From assembly GCA_017745235.1 (NCBI GenBank), contig JAGHZU010000028.1:1-47775 (forward strand): DNA of 47,775 nucleotides. Reading direction: 5' to 3'. This DNA comes from Caulobacter sp. (GTDB lineage: Bacteria > Pseudomonadota > Alphaproteobacteria > Caulobacterales > Caulobacteraceae). Below the pieces are notes generated by a model that searched no databases, had not been told where the DNA came from, and saw only the letters and a list, made by a program, of their open reading frames with translations. Position numbers and translations under genes: made by a program. Position 1 is the first letter of the stretch; every line of letters begins with the position of its first letter. Positions 1 through 8,224 of this stretch are shown here, piece after piece.

Positions 1-362
1 AGCTGACCGCCCGCGTCCGCGCCGTCCTGCGCCGCATCCGCCCGGGCCTGGCCGACGACCGCATCACGGTCGGCGACATCGTCATCGACCGGGTGGCCCA
101 CCGCGTGAAGCGCTCGGGCAAGGAGGTGCACCTGGGCCCGACCGAGTTCCGCCTGCTCGACTACCTCATGCAGCACCCGGGCCGGGTGTTCAGCCGCGAG
201 CAGCTGCTGGACGCGGTCTGGGGCTCGGACGTCTATGTCGAGGCCCGCACGGTCGACGTCCACATCGGCCGTCTGCGCAAGGCGCTGAACGGCGGCGCCG
301 ACGGCGACCCGATCCGCACCGTCCGCTCGGCCGGCTATTCGCTGGACCTGGACGCGGCCTGA
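1..362 (+). CDS. phoB: PhoB phosphate response regulator, C-terminal part (5' truncated)
   Basis: The reading frame is open from the window edge (first full codon at base 3) to TGA at 360-362, giving 119 residues of a larger protein. They form the winged-helix DNA-binding domain of an OmpR/PhoB-type response regulator. The run LGPTEFRLLDYLMQHPGRVF is the typical helix 1-2 region, EARTVDVHIGRLRKAL is the recognition helix, and RTVRSAGYSLD is the C-terminal wing. The closeness of these motifs to PhoB makes PhoB more likely than other OmpR-family members. It would act in the cytoplasm, partnered with PhoR, to bind Pho boxes under phosphate starvation. The receiver domain with the phospho-acceptor Asp lies outside the window, so the symbol rests on the DNA-binding domain alone. 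A perfect 12-bp hairpin follows 21 bp downstream. Confidence 0.85.
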   Translation, partial: LTARVRAVLRRIRPGLADDRITVGDIVIDRVAHRVKRSGKEVHLGPTEFRLLDYLMQHPGRVFSREQLLDAVWGSDVYVEARTVDVHIGRLRKALNGGADGDPIRTVRSAGYSLDLDAA

Positions 363-383
363 GGCCCCGACCCACGCGTCATG

Positions 384-412
384 ACGGCCCCGACCGCCCG
401 GGTCGGGGCCGT
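384..412 (+). terminator. Terminator-like hairpin after phoB
   Basis: A perfect 12-bp stem (ACGGCCCCGACC at 384-395, complement at 401-412) closes a 5-base loop and sits 21 bases after the phoB stop codon. It is followed by GTCGTCGTTC-like sequence rather than a long T run, as is common in GC-rich alphaproteobacteria. The first half-arm GGCCCCGACC also occurs at 363-372, so an alternative hairpin could form. Termination is inferred from structure and position. Confidence 0.65.
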
Positions 413-525
413 CGTCGTTCCGGCGTCCCGAAACTGGCGGATTTCCCGCGTCGGGCGCGGGTTCGGCCCGATTTGGCGCGCGGCGTCGCGGTTCCAGAAT
501 ACGGCCGTCCTTCACGGAGGCCCGC

Positions 526-945
526 ATGGTTCCGGAACCCCAGTTCGAGGCCCAGCCCAACGTCGGCAACCACTTCGCCTGGCTGCGCACCCAGATGGCC
601 ATGCAGCGCACGCTGATGGCTGCGGTGCGCACCAGCGTGTCGCTGATCGGCTTCGGCTTCACCGTCGCCCAGTTCTTCCAGAAAGTGCTGCGCAGCACGC
701 CGGAGCATCACCTGAGCCCCGAGGCTCCCCGCAACCTGGGCCTGGCCCTGATCGCGGCGGGCGTGGCGTCGCTGGTGCTGTTCGTCTGGCAGGCCCATGC
801 CGCCACGCGGTACATGCACGGGCCGAACTTTGCGGCGCTCACGCCGCCGGGCGACAAGTCGATGCGCTCGGCCAGCTACATCACCGCCTATGTCGTGATC
901 TTCGTGGGCGTGGCGGCGTTCCTGATCGTGCTGATGCGGCTGTAG
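526..945 (+). CDS. YidH/DUF202-family inner-membrane protein
   Basis: A 139-residue protein with ATG at 526, preceded by CGGAGG at 515-520 with good spacing. The N-terminal region is soluble (residues 1-30) and has the motif FAWLRTQMAMQRTLMAAVRT, typical of DUF202 (YidH-like) proteins. Three hydrophobic segments follow, at about residues 39-56, 71-91 and 116-138. DUF202 proteins are small membrane proteins without an established biochemical role. The gene stands alone between the phoB terminator and a convergent phosphoesterase gene. A hairpin directly after its stop codon probably ends transcription from both sides. The family call comes from the RT/R-rich N-terminus and the three-helix topology; the function is unknown. 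Confidence 0.75.
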   Translation: MVPEPQFEAQPNVGNHFAWLRTQMAMQRTLMAAVRTSVSLIGFGFTVAQFFQKVLRSTPEHHLSPEAPRNLGLALIAAGVASLVLFVWQAHAATRYMHGPNFAALTPPGDKSMRSASYITAYVVIFVGVAAFLIVLMRL

Positions 946-949
946 AGAA

Positions 950-974
950 GGAGGGGGCGCGGGCCGCCCCCTCC
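950..974. terminator. Bidirectional terminator-like hairpin between convergent genes
   Basis: GGAGGGGGCG (950-959) pairs perfectly with CGCCCCCTCC (965-974) around a 5-base loop. It lies between the stop of the DUF202 gene (945) and the stop of the minus-strand phosphoesterase (980), where a shared terminator is expected. There is no U tract. Confidence 0.5.
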
Positions 975-979
975 CGCGC

Positions 980-3091
980 TCAGACCCGCGCCGGGCCCGG
1001 CTCGACCGTCCAGTAGTCGCCATTGGTCGAGGTGGTCAGCCATTCCGACTGGAACGGCCGGTTGTCGCGCGACAGGTGCTGGCCCTTGTAGAAGACGTTG
1101 GCCAGCTTGACCTTCTCGCCGTAGCGCAGCGGCTGGTTCGGGTTGTCGACCTTCTGGATGACCCAGGTCTGCTTGCGCAGGTTATCGCCGTCCAGATACT
1201 CGTCGTAATAGTAGCAGTCGTGGGAATCGGCCCAGGCCCCCAGCACGTTGCGCGCGCCGGGGCCCGACTCGCGCGAGATCAGCAGCACCTGGGCGTTGTT
1301 GTTGATCTGGCCGGCGGGATCGGGCGACTGGGTCACGAACGACAGCGGCGCCTTGCCGTCGTGGCCCAGGGTCGGGAAGTAGGCCGCCACCCCCAGGTCG
1401 ACGCAGATGCCCATCAGGGCCGTGGGGATCACCGAGCCGCCGCCCGCCACCTTCATCGTGCAATAGGCCGGGCTCAGGTACTTGCCGTGCTGGTTCTTCA
1501 GCACGAACGTCTCGCCGTAGCGCACCGGTTCGCCGTTCTTCCGGGCCACGTCCACGAACGGCAGGATCGGGTCGGTGCGCGGCCGGTCCAGGGTCACGAC
1601 CTCGGCGAAGCTGGGCGCGTTCCCGGCCCGGGCCCCGAACCGCGGCAGCAGATCCTTGCGGTTGATGGCCTCCAGCGTGGTTGCGATCACCGAGGTGTGG
1701 TCGAACGGGGTGGCGGTCGGCGAGCGGAACACCGTGCCCTTCCTCACGTAGGGCGAGACCACGATCGTGGGCACCCGCGCGCCCAGGCGGTCGAACTTGA
1801 ACCCCGCCCTGTTCTTGTAGATCGGCGCGCCGTTGGGGGCCCACGGCGGCTGCACCTTGCCCGGCTGCAGGTCGGCGGTCTGGTGGTCGAACGAGCCCAC
1901 GAATTCGTCGAAGGTGATCAGCAGCAGGGTCTTCTCCCAGGCCGCCTTGTTGGCGATCAGGCTGGTGTAGACCTCCTTCACGAACTGCTCGCCGGCCAGC
2001 ACGCTGCCGGGCGGGTGGTAGTCGTTGCCCAGGGCCGTGAACAGGTTCTCGTGCACCGGGTTGCTGACGGTGGTGTGCGAGATCGTCCAGAACGGCTCGA
2101 TGTAGCTGAACTTCGGCAGCTTGCCGGCCCGGGCCTTGCGGTGGAACTCGTCCAGCTTGTGGAAGTGCTTGTCGGCGTGGGGGATCTTGTCCTTGATGTG
2201 CGGGAACAGGCGCCAAGTGTAGCACGACCCCAGCTGGCCCGAGGTCAGGTCGGTCAGGTACTGGACGTAGGGATTGAGCAGCACCAGCAGGGCCGCGACC
2301 GCCGCGCCGATCGCCGGGCTGACCACCGCCAGCAGGGCCAGCAGGGCCTTGCGCTGTTCCAGCAGCACCGAGATCTTCTGCGGCAGATAGCTGGTCTGGT
2401 AGTAGACGTCCCAGTCGACATTGGCCTCGTGCAGGGCGTTGAAGATCGTGGTGGCGTCCACCCGGTCGTCGCCGATGGCCATGCCCAGGATCTTCTCCAG
2501 GGCCTTGGCCTGGGGATTGGTCTCCAGGTCGCCGTTGTTGATCATCCCCGCCGAGGTCCCGCACATCAGGAACGAGCGGTTGGGATTGGTCTGCGAGGGC
2601 ACCGAGGCGTACCAGCCGTCGCAGACGGCGTAGTGGCGGGCCAACTGGTTCAGCACCGGCGCCTGGCCGGGGGTGAAGCTCTGCATCACCATGGGAGCCT
2701 GGCGGCGGACGTCGGGATCCTTCAGCCCGCGCTTCTGCAGCACCTCCACATAGTCCTGCAGGAAGCCCTTCATGGTGATCTGGGCGTTGGGCGGCGGCTT
2801 GGCCGAGCCGTAGAACTGGGTGACGACCTGCTCGAACTCCTCGCCGGGGGCGATGTCGGGCACGGTGAAGCCCTTGGCGCCGCGCATGGGCTTGGCGCTC
2901 AGCGTGCCGCCCAGGGCGGTGTTGACGAAGGCGTCCGGATTGACCGCCTGCAGGCCGCGATACACCGGTTGGGCGTTGGGCGGGACGAATGCCTCGGGCC
3001 TGTCCTGCTGGTACAGCCAACCCAGCATGCTGTCGAAGGAACGGTTCTCCAGCATCAGCACGACGATGTGTTCGATGTTCTTGAGCGTCAT
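980..3091 (-). CDS. Phosphoesterase-family (phospholipase C/acid phosphatase-like) protein with extra C-terminal domain
   Basis: The protein has 703 residues from the ATG at 3091; a TTG at 3118 would add nine. The N-terminus IEHIVVLMLENRSFDSMLGW is the signature of the PF04185 phosphoesterase family (bacterial phospholipases C and acid phosphatases), which hydrolyse phosphodiester or phosphomonoester bonds. Further family motifs are YHPPGSVLAGEQFVKEVY (about 359-376), TFDEFVGSFDH (about 393-403; the family usually shows DEHGG-YDH) and RLGARVPTIVVSPYVRKG (about 435-452). Three features are odd. There is no Sec, Tat or lipoprotein signal at the N-terminus. A strongly hydrophobic stretch at about 249-273 resembles a membrane helix. 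About 185 residues after position 519 look like a separate beta-rich domain containing two YGE..LKN/KLAN..G..LS units, reminiscent of beta-trefoil/fascin-like folds. The substrate is unknown. It is convergent with the DUF202 gene and divergent from purD. Confidence 0.8.
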   Translation of the reverse strand: MTLKNIEHIVVLMLENRSFDSMLGWLYQQDRPEAFVPPNAQPVYRGLQAVNPDAFVNTALGGTLSAKPMRGAKGFTVPDIAPGEEFEQVVTQFYGSAKPPPNAQITMKGFLQDYVEVLQKRGLKDPDVRRQAPMVMQSFTPGQAPVLNQLARHYAVCDGWYASVPSQTNPNRSFLMCGTSAGMINNGDLETNPQAKALEKILGMAIGDDRVDATTIFNALHEANVDWDVYYQTSYLPQKISVLLEQRKALLALLAVVSPAIGAAVAALLVLLNPYVQYLTDLTSGQLGSCYTWRLFPHIKDKIPHADKHFHKLDEFHRKARAGKLPKFSYIEPFWTISHTTVSNPVHENLFTALGNDYHPPGSVLAGEQFVKEVYTSLIANKAAWEKTLLLITFDEFVGSFDHQTADLQPGKVQPPWAPNGAPIYKNRAGFKFDRLGARVPTIVVSPYVRKGTVFRSPTATPFDHTSVIATTLEAINRKDLLPRFGARAGNAPSFAEVVTLDRPRTDPILPFVDVARKNGEPVRYGETFVLKNQHGKYLSPAYCTMKVAGGGSVIPTALMGICVDLGVAAYFPTLGHDGKAPLSFVTQSPDPAGQINNNAQVLLISRESGPGARNVLGAWADSHDCYYYDEYLDGDNLRKQTWVIQKVDNPNQPLRYGEKVKLANVFYKGQHLSRDNRPFQSEWLTTSTNGDYWTVEPGPARV

Positions 3092-3253
3092 GACGTTCCC
3101 GGCCGGGGCCGGCCCCAATTCGAACGGGTTTGCGAAATGCTACCCTGAGAAGCATAACAACGATATGCGATGAATGGACGAGTCCGCTCACGCTTTCGCT
3201 ATCCCGCGAGGGCGTCTTGACCGGTGGCCCGCGCCGGGCGACATCCCGGCCTC

Positions 3254-4537
3254 ATGGAAAAGCTGACCATTCTCCTCGTGGGTTCGGGCGGGCGCGAGCA
3301 CGCCCTGGCCTGGAAGATCGCCCAGTCGCCGCGGTGCGGCCGCCTCGTCGCCGCCCCGGGCAATCCCGGCATCGAGCAGGTGGCGGAGCTGCGCGACGTC
3401 AAGGCTGTCGACGCCGACGGCCTGGTGGCCCTGGCCCGGGAGATCGGCGCGGACCTGGTCGTGGTCGGCCCGGAATCGGCGTTGGAGGTCGGCCTGGCCG
3501 ACAAGCTGGCCGAGGTCGGCGTCCCCTGCTTCGGCGGCTCGCAACGCGCGGCCCGGCTGGAGACCTCCAAGGCCTTCACCAAGGACTTCTGCCAGCGCCA
3601 CGGCCTGCCGACGGCGGCCTACGGCGTGTTCGAGGACGCCGCCGCGGCGGGAGCCTTCCTCGACACCCTGCAAGCGCCCTTCGTGATCAAGGCCGACGGA
3701 CTGGCGGCGGGCAAAGGCGTGGTCATCGCGCCCGATCGCGCCGCCGCCGACGCGGCCGTGCTCGACATGCTGGGCGGCCGCTTCGGCATGGCCGGCGCCC
3801 GGGTGGTCATCGAGGAGTTCATGCACGGCGAGGAGGCGTCCCTCTTCGCGGTGTGCGACGGCAAGACCGCCGTGCTGTTCGGCGCGGCCCAGGACCACAA
3901 GCGCGCCTATGACGGCGACGAAGGCCCCAACACCGGCGGCATGGGCACCTATTCCCCGCCGCCCGTCCTCACCCCGGCCCTGGTCGACCAGGCGTGGCGC
4001 GAGCTGATCGTGCCGACCGTCGAGGGCATGGCCGCCGAGGGCAATCCCTATGTCGGCGTGCTCTACGCCGGCCTGATGCTGACCCGGGCCGGTCCGAGGC
4101 TCGTGGAGTACAACGCCCGCTTCGGCGATCCCGAGTGCCAGACCCTGATGCTGCGCCTGGAAAGCGACATCGTCCCGATCCTGCTGGCCGCCGCCAAGGG
4201 CGAACTGGCCTTGGCCGAGCCGCCGAAGTGGCGCGACCAGGCCGCGATCTGCGTGGTCCTGGCCGCCGAGGGCTATCCCGACGCGCCGAAGACCGGCGGC
4301 CTGATCCAGGACGCCGAGGCCGACTTCGGCGACGAGGCCGTGGTCTTCCATGCCGGCACGACCCGCGACGCCGAGGGGAACCTCCGCGCCTCGGGCGGCC
4401 GGGTGCTGAATGTCTGCGCCCTGGGCGCCACCCTGCACGAGGCCCGCGACGTCGCCTATGCGGCGCTGGGGACGATCAGCCTGGAAGGCGGCTTCTACCG
4501 CAACGACATCGGCTGGCGGGCGCTGAGCCAGCACTGA
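3254..4537 (+). CDS. purD: Phosphoribosylamine-glycine ligase (GARS)
   Basis: A 427-residue cytoplasmic ATP-grasp ligase. It joins glycine to 5-phosphoribosylamine to give GAR, the second step of de novo purine synthesis. The start chosen is ATG 3254, because the N-terminus MEKLTILLVGSGGREHALAW is the classic PurD opening; an upstream GTG at 3224 would add ten unlikely residues. Other hallmarks are VVGPESALEVGLAD, the ATP-grasp segment APFVIKADGLAAGKGV, GPNTGGMGTYSPPP, and LVEYNARFGDPECQ near the metal/ATP site. The length matches the family. It is a monocistronic-looking gene divergent from the phosphoesterase and followed by a palindromic repeat. Confidence 0.97.
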   Translation: MEKLTILLVGSGGREHALAWKIAQSPRCGRLVAAPGNPGIEQVAELRDVKAVDADGLVALAREIGADLVVVGPESALEVGLADKLAEVGVPCFGGSQRAARLETSKAFTKDFCQRHGLPTAAYGVFEDAAAAGAFLDTLQAPFVIKADGLAAGKGVVIAPDRAAADAAVLDMLGGRFGMAGARVVIEEFMHGEEASLFAVCDGKTAVLFGAAQDHKRAYDGDEGPNTGGMGTYSPPPVLTPALVDQAWRELIVPTVEGMAAEGNPYVGVLYAGLMLTRAGPRLVEYNARFGDPECQTLMLRLESDIVPILLAAAKGELALAEPPKWRDQAAICVVLAAEGYPDAPKTGGLIQDAEADFGDEAVVFHAGTTRDAEGNLRASGGRVLNVCALGATLHEARDVAYAALGTISLEGGFYRNDIGWRALSQH

Positions 4538-4539
4538 GG

Positions 4540-4606
4540 GAAGGCCCCCTCAGTCGCTCCGCGACAGCTCCCCCTTTGGGGAGGCGGCTCGGAGGGGCGG
4601 GGGGGC
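4540..4606. repeat. GC-rich intergenic palindromic repeat
   Basis: Just after purD, two adjacent hairpins lie in GC-rich sequence. GTCGC-TCC-GCGAC is at about 4553-4565 and CTCCCC-CTTT-GGGGAG at about 4568-4583. They are followed by CGGAGGGGCGGGGGGGCGAC. The same style (CCCCTC, GTCGC/GCGAC hairpin, CTCCCC/GGGGAG hairpin) recurs near 22.85 kb in this window. It may help end purD transcription. Confidence 0.6.
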
Positions 4607-4701
4607 GACGCCGCCTCAAACCGCGAAACCGACGAACCGCGCTTGCCTCCCGCGTCCCACCCTCTAAACTCCCATTCAAACAAGCGTTGGGGAGTTGAGC
4701 G

Positions 4702-5781
4702 ATGGCCGTGGCCGAACAGTCCGCCCAGGATATGAACTCGGGCACCAAGCCCGTCGACCCGCGCCACGCCATCGACGAGGCCAGGCTGGCCGCCTGGCTC
4801 GAGGCGAACGTCGAGGGCTACGCCGGCCCGCTGGAGGTGCGCCAGTTCAAGGGCGGCCAGTCCAACCCGACCTACCAGCTGGTCACGCCGGGCAAGAAAT
4901 ACGTCCTGCGGCGCAAGCCGCCGGGCAAGCTGCTGCCCTCCGCCCACGCCGTCGACCGCGAGTACAAGGTGATCTCGGGCCTGAACAAGGCCCATTTCCC
5001 CGTCGCCAAGGCCTACGCCCTGTGCATGGACGAGGACGTCATCGGCACGATCTTCTACGTGATGGACAACGTCGAGGGCCGCATCCTCTGGGACGGGACC
5101 CTGCCCGACTACGCGCCCGCCGAGCGCCGCGCCATCTACGAGGCCGAGATCGCCACCCTGGCGGCCCTGCACAACGTCGACTACGCCGCCGTGGGCCTTT
5201 CCGACTACGGCAAGCCCGGCAACTACTTCGCCCGCCAGATCGACCGCTGGACCAAGCAGTACCGGGCCTCGGAGACCAAGACCCTGGAGGACATGGACCG
5301 CCTGATCGAATGGCTGCCCAAGACCGTCCCGGCCGACGACCAGACCTCGATCGTCCACGGCGACTACCGTCTGGACAACATGATCCTCCACGCCACCGAG
5401 CCGCGCGTGGTGGCCGTGCTGGACTGGGAGCTGTCGACCCTGGGCAATCCCCTGGCCGACTTCAGCTACTTCCTGATGAACTGGGTCATGCCGTCCGACC
5501 AGCGCGGCGGCCTGTCCGACATCGCCGACCTCACCGCCTACGGCATCCCCACCATCGAGGAGGCCGTCGCCCAGTACTGCCGGCTGACCGGCCGCGACGG
5601 CCTGCCCCAGCTGGACTGGTACTTCAGCTACAACCTCTTCCGCCTGGCCGGCATCTGCCAGGGCATCGTCGGCCGCGTCCGCGACGGCACGGCCGCCAGC
5701 GCCCATGCCGAGCTGATGGAGGCGAGGGTGCCCGTTCTGGCGCGCGGCGCGTGGGAATTCGCCAGGAAGGCGGGGGCGTAG
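4702..5781 (+). CDS. Aminoglycoside phosphotransferase-like (ACAD10-type) kinase family protein
   Basis: A 359-residue protein with the APH/choline-kinase fold. GGQSNPTYQLVTPGKKYVLR near the N-terminus forms the nucleotide-binding strands. VHGDYRLDN at residues 218-226 is the catalytic Brenner loop (HGD at 219-221), and LDWELSTLGNPLADF carries the metal-binding Asp. KPPGKLLPSAHAVDREYKV is typical of the subfamily fused or linked to acyl-CoA dehydrogenases (human ACAD10/11-like), so a role with hydroxyacyl-CoA or a similar small metabolite is more likely than antibiotic resistance. The start at 4702 has a GGGGAGTTGAG-like ribosome binding site. It stands alone between two repeat-containing gaps. 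The substrate cannot be read from sequence. Confidence 0.85.
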   Translation: MAVAEQSAQDMNSGTKPVDPRHAIDEARLAAWLEANVEGYAGPLEVRQFKGGQSNPTYQLVTPGKKYVLRRKPPGKLLPSAHAVDREYKVISGLNKAHFPVAKAYALCMDEDVIGTIFYVMDNVEGRILWDGTLPDYAPAERRAIYEAEIATLAALHNVDYAAVGLSDYGKPGNYFARQIDRWTKQYRASETKTLEDMDRLIEWLPKTVPADDQTSIVHGDYRLDNMILHATEPRVVAVLDWELSTLGNPLADFSYFLMNWVMPSDQRGGLSDIADLTAYGIPTIEEAVAQYCRLTGRDGLPQLDWYFSYNLFRLAGICQGIVGRVRDGTAASAHAELMEARVPVLARGAWEFARKAGA

Positions 5782-5819
5782 GCTCGAGGAAGCCTCCCCT
5801 CAAGCGGGCGGCCTCACTC

Positions 5820-5950
5820 ATTCTTCCCCCTCAGGGGGAGGAGCGCCGCAGGCGCGGAGGGGGCAAGCCGGCGCGCACGGCCTAACGCCTTGCCCCCACC
5901 TGACCGCCACGCGGTCTGTCCGCCCCCGTAGGAGGCGGAGCCGCGTCAGC
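5820..5950. repeat. Composite palindromic intergenic repeat, copy A
   Basis: This repeat fills the gap between two convergent genes. TTCTTCCCCCTCAGGGGGAG at 5821 starts a CCCCCTCAGGGGG hairpin, followed by GCGCCGCAGGCGC and then GGAGGGGGCAAGCCGGCGCG. About 40 bases on comes CTTGCCCCCACCTG, complementary to the GGGGGCAAG block, so the whole unit can fold into one long cruciform. The first about 60 bases are nearly identical to 16651-16712. It overlaps no real gene and is followed directly by the lpxK stop. Confidence 0.75.
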
Positions 5951-5951
5951 C

Positions 5952-6959
5952 CTACAGCCCCGCACCCTCCAGCAGCCGGGCCAGCGCCGCCTCGTCCTCG
6001 AAGCGCGCCCGCACGGGCCAGGGCGTCACCTTCTCGCGCCATTCCGGCGTCAGCCGCGCCCAGTCCTTCTCGGTGGTCACCAGTCCGGCGCTGAAGCTCT
6101 GCGCCCGGTCCCACAGGAACCGCATCGTCGCCTCGTCGTACTCGCCGTGGTCGGGATAGGGCGCGAAGTCCACCAGGGTGCAGCCGGCGGCCTTCAGGGC
6201 GCGCTCCACCTTCCACGGCTTGCCGATGCCGGCGAAGCCCAGCTGGCGGCCCTTGGGCGGCGGGCTGGCGGGCTCCAGGCGGGCGATCAGCACCGGGGTG
6301 TCGCCGAACAGGGCCAGCAGCTCCGGATCGGCCGTCGGCAGGTCGGCCGGCAGCAGCACGATCACCGCGTCCGTCCGGGCGAGGCTGGCTTCCAGCGGCT
6401 CGCGCATCGGGCCGGCCGGGAACACCTTGCCGTCGCCGAACGGCCACTCGCCCTCGCGCGTCTCGCCGTCGACCACCACCAGCGACAGGGTCTTCTTCAG
6501 GTCCGGGTTCTGGTGGCCGTCGTCCATGACCACCACCTCCGCCCCGGTGGAGGCGGCCTTGCGCGCGCCCAGCACCCGGTCGCGAGCGATCCACATCGGG
6601 AAGTCCTGGGCCAGCATCAGCGGCTCGTCGCCCACGTCGCGGGCGGTGTGGCGCAGCGGGTCCACCCGCGTGGGGCCCTTCAGCCGCCCGCCGTAGCCGC
6701 GCGCCAGGCCGTGGGCGTTGCGGCCCCTCTGGGTCAGGGTCAGCAGAAGCTCGCGCACGATCGGGGTCTTGCCCACCCCGCCGACGGTGAAGTTGCCCAC
6801 GCAGATCACCGCGCAGTTGGCCCCGCGCGGCTGGGTGCGGGCGATGCGGCGCGCGGTCTCGGCCGCCCAGATCCACGACAGCGGCGTCAGCAGGGCGCGG
6901 GTCACGGGGCTGGGCGCGTCGTCGCGGCGATACCACCAGCGGGGCGTGGCGAGCTTCAT
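5952..6959 (-). CDS. lpxK: Tetraacyldisaccharide 4'-kinase
   Basis: A 335-residue membrane-associated kinase that phosphorylates the 4' position of the lipid A disaccharide precursor at the inner-membrane face. The N-terminus MKLATPRWWYRRD and the following hydrophobic LLTPLSWIWAAETARRI match LpxK. ICVGNFTVGGVGKTPIV is its Walker A (P-loop), MDDGHQNPDL the Walker B/catalytic region, PAGPMREPL a family motif, and TTEKDWARL a C-terminal family block. The ATG at 6959 overlaps the waaA stop by four bases (ATGA), so the two are translationally coupled. The reading frame extends further upstream, but only as a shadow inside waaA. It is last in a CDF-waaA-lpxK operon and convergent with the APH-like gene. 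Confidence 0.95.
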   Translation of the reverse strand: MKLATPRWWYRRDDAPSPVTRALLTPLSWIWAAETARRIARTQPRGANCAVICVGNFTVGGVGKTPIVRELLLTLTQRGRNAHGLARGYGGRLKGPTRVDPLRHTARDVGDEPLMLAQDFPMWIARDRVLGARKAASTGAEVVVMDDGHQNPDLKKTLSLVVVDGETREGEWPFGDGKVFPAGPMREPLEASLARTDAVIVLLPADLPTADPELLALFGDTPVLIARLEPASPPPKGRQLGFAGIGKPWKVERALKAAGCTLVDFAPYPDHGEYDEATMRFLWDRAQSFSAGLVTTEKDWARLTPEWREKVTPWPVRARFEDEAALARLLEGAGL

Positions 6960-8224
6960 GCCGGGGTCTCCGGGGGCAGCAGGCCCACGATCCGGTCCAG
7001 GCCCGCGCGGGTCTCGGCGTCGCGGCGCACCACGAACGAGCGGGCGCGGGCGGCCTGGGCGTCCAGCGCCTCGGGCGAGGCCAGCAGGGCGGCCAGGCGC
7101 TGGCCCAGCACCGGCGCATCGGCGAAGGCCGCGCCCTCGACCTCGCGCAGGTCGGCATAGGCCGTCAGCCAGTTCTCGACATGCGGGCCCGAGACCACGG
7201 GGCAGTTCACCCGCGCCGGCTCCAGCGGGTTGTGGCCGCCGATCCCGGGGACCAGGCTGCCGGCCACGATCGCCAGGTCGGCCAGGCGGAACCACAGGCC
7301 CAGCTCGCCCAGGGTGTCGGCCACCACCACCTCGGCCACATCGTCGGGCTCCTGGCTGCGCAGGGCCACGGTCGCGTCGGCCGCCAGGGCCTGGTCGGCG
7401 ATCGCCGGGCCGCGCTCGGGGTGGCGGGGAACGATCACCAGGTGCGGACGGTTCGGGAGGCCCCGCCAGGCCTCCAGCACGATCTCGTCCTCGCCCGGAT
7501 GGGTGCTGGCCGCCAGCAGCACGGGCCGGTCCGACAGCCGCACGCGCAGGCTGGCCAGCGCCGCATCGTCCGCGGGCAGGGGGGCGGAGCCGAACTTCAG
7601 GTCGGCCAGGCCCGCCACGCTGCCGCCCAGCGTCTCCAGCCGCTCGGCCGCGCGGGCGTCCTGGGCCAGGATCAGGTCGAAGCCGCCGAACATCGTCCAC
7701 GCCGCCAGCGGCCGGGCCTTCCAGCCGGCGAAGCTCTTGTCGGAGAGCTTGGCCGAGACCAGGGCCAGCTTCACGCCGCGATCCTTGGCCTCCAGCAGCA
7801 GGTTCGGCCACAGCTCGCTCTCGACGAACACCGCCAGGTCCGGCCGCCAGTGGTCCAGGAACCGCCGCGCCCCGCCCGGCGTGTCGACCGGCAGGAACTG
7901 GTGGATCGCGCCTTGCGGAAGCCGGCGCGCCAGCAGCTGGGCCGAGGTCACCGTGCCTGATGTCACCAGCACCGCCGCGTCCGGCCGCTCGGCCCGCAGC
8001 CGCTCGACCAGGGGCAGGATCGACAGGCTCTCGCCCACGCTGGCGCCGTGCAGCCAGACCAGCGGCCCGTCCGGCCGCGCGTGCCTGGGCCGGCCCAGCC
8101 GCTCGTTCAGCCGCGCGCGGTCCTCCTTGCCGGCCTTGGCGCGGCGCGACAGCAGCAGCGGCGCGAGCGGCTCCAGCGCGGTGGTGGCCGCGCGGTAGAG
8201 GCTGAGCGAAAGGGGAAGGCTCAC
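6956..8224 (-). CDS. waaA: 3-deoxy-D-manno-octulosonic acid (Kdo) transferase
   Basis: A 422-residue GT30 enzyme that transfers Kdo from CMP-Kdo to lipid IVA at the inner membrane. Diagnostic blocks are LVWLHGASVGESLSILPLVE (catalytic Glu region), LVTSGTVTSAQLL, FVESELWPNLL, LAASTHPGEDE, VIVPRHPERG and GSLVPGIGGHNPLEPA. The start is taken as GTG 8224: this codon forms a GTGA overlap with the stop of the upstream CDF gene, and VSLPLSLSLYRAATTALEPL reads as a normal WaaA N-terminal segment. The frame is open further upstream, but that part overlaps the CDF gene. Coupling at both ends (GTGA before, ATGA after) makes it the middle gene of an operon. Confidence 0.94.
   Translation of the reverse strand: MSLPLSLSLYRAATTALEPLAPLLLSRRAKAGKEDRARLNERLGRPRHARPDGPLVWLHGASVGESLSILPLVERLRAERPDAAVLVTSGTVTSAQLLARRLPQGAIHQFLPVDTPGGARRFLDHWRPDLAVFVESELWPNLLLEAKDRGVKLALVSAKLSDKSFAGWKARPLAAWTMFGGFDLILAQDARAAERLETLGGSVAGLADLKFGSAPLPADDAALASLRVRLSDRPVLLAASTHPGEDEIVLEAWRGLPNRPHLVIVPRHPERGPAIADQALAADATVALRSQEPDDVAEVVVADTLGELGLWFRLADLAIVAGSLVPGIGGHNPLEPARVNCPVVSGPHVENWLTAYADLREVEGAAFADAPVLGQRLAALLASPEALDAQAARARSFVVRRDAETRAGLDRIVGLLPPETPA

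Noticed and set aside
1076..3148. Long plus-strand frame opposite the phosphoesterase
   Set aside because: It is the complementary reading of a gene with clear PF04185 motifs. The composition is Gln/Arg/Val/Leu-rich, with no recognisable domain.
3152..3168. GCATA-N7-TATGC dyad upstream of the phosphoesterase as a Pho box
   Set aside because: The arms are only 5 bp and do not resemble the CTGTCAT direct-repeat consensus.
4702..5781. Aminoglycoside resistance enzyme
   Set aside because: The motifs match the ACAD10-type subfamily and no resistance context is present.
6147..7160. Long frames on the plus strand opposite lpxK and waaA
   Set aside because: Shadows produced by the high GC content; the minus-strand readings carry all the motifs.
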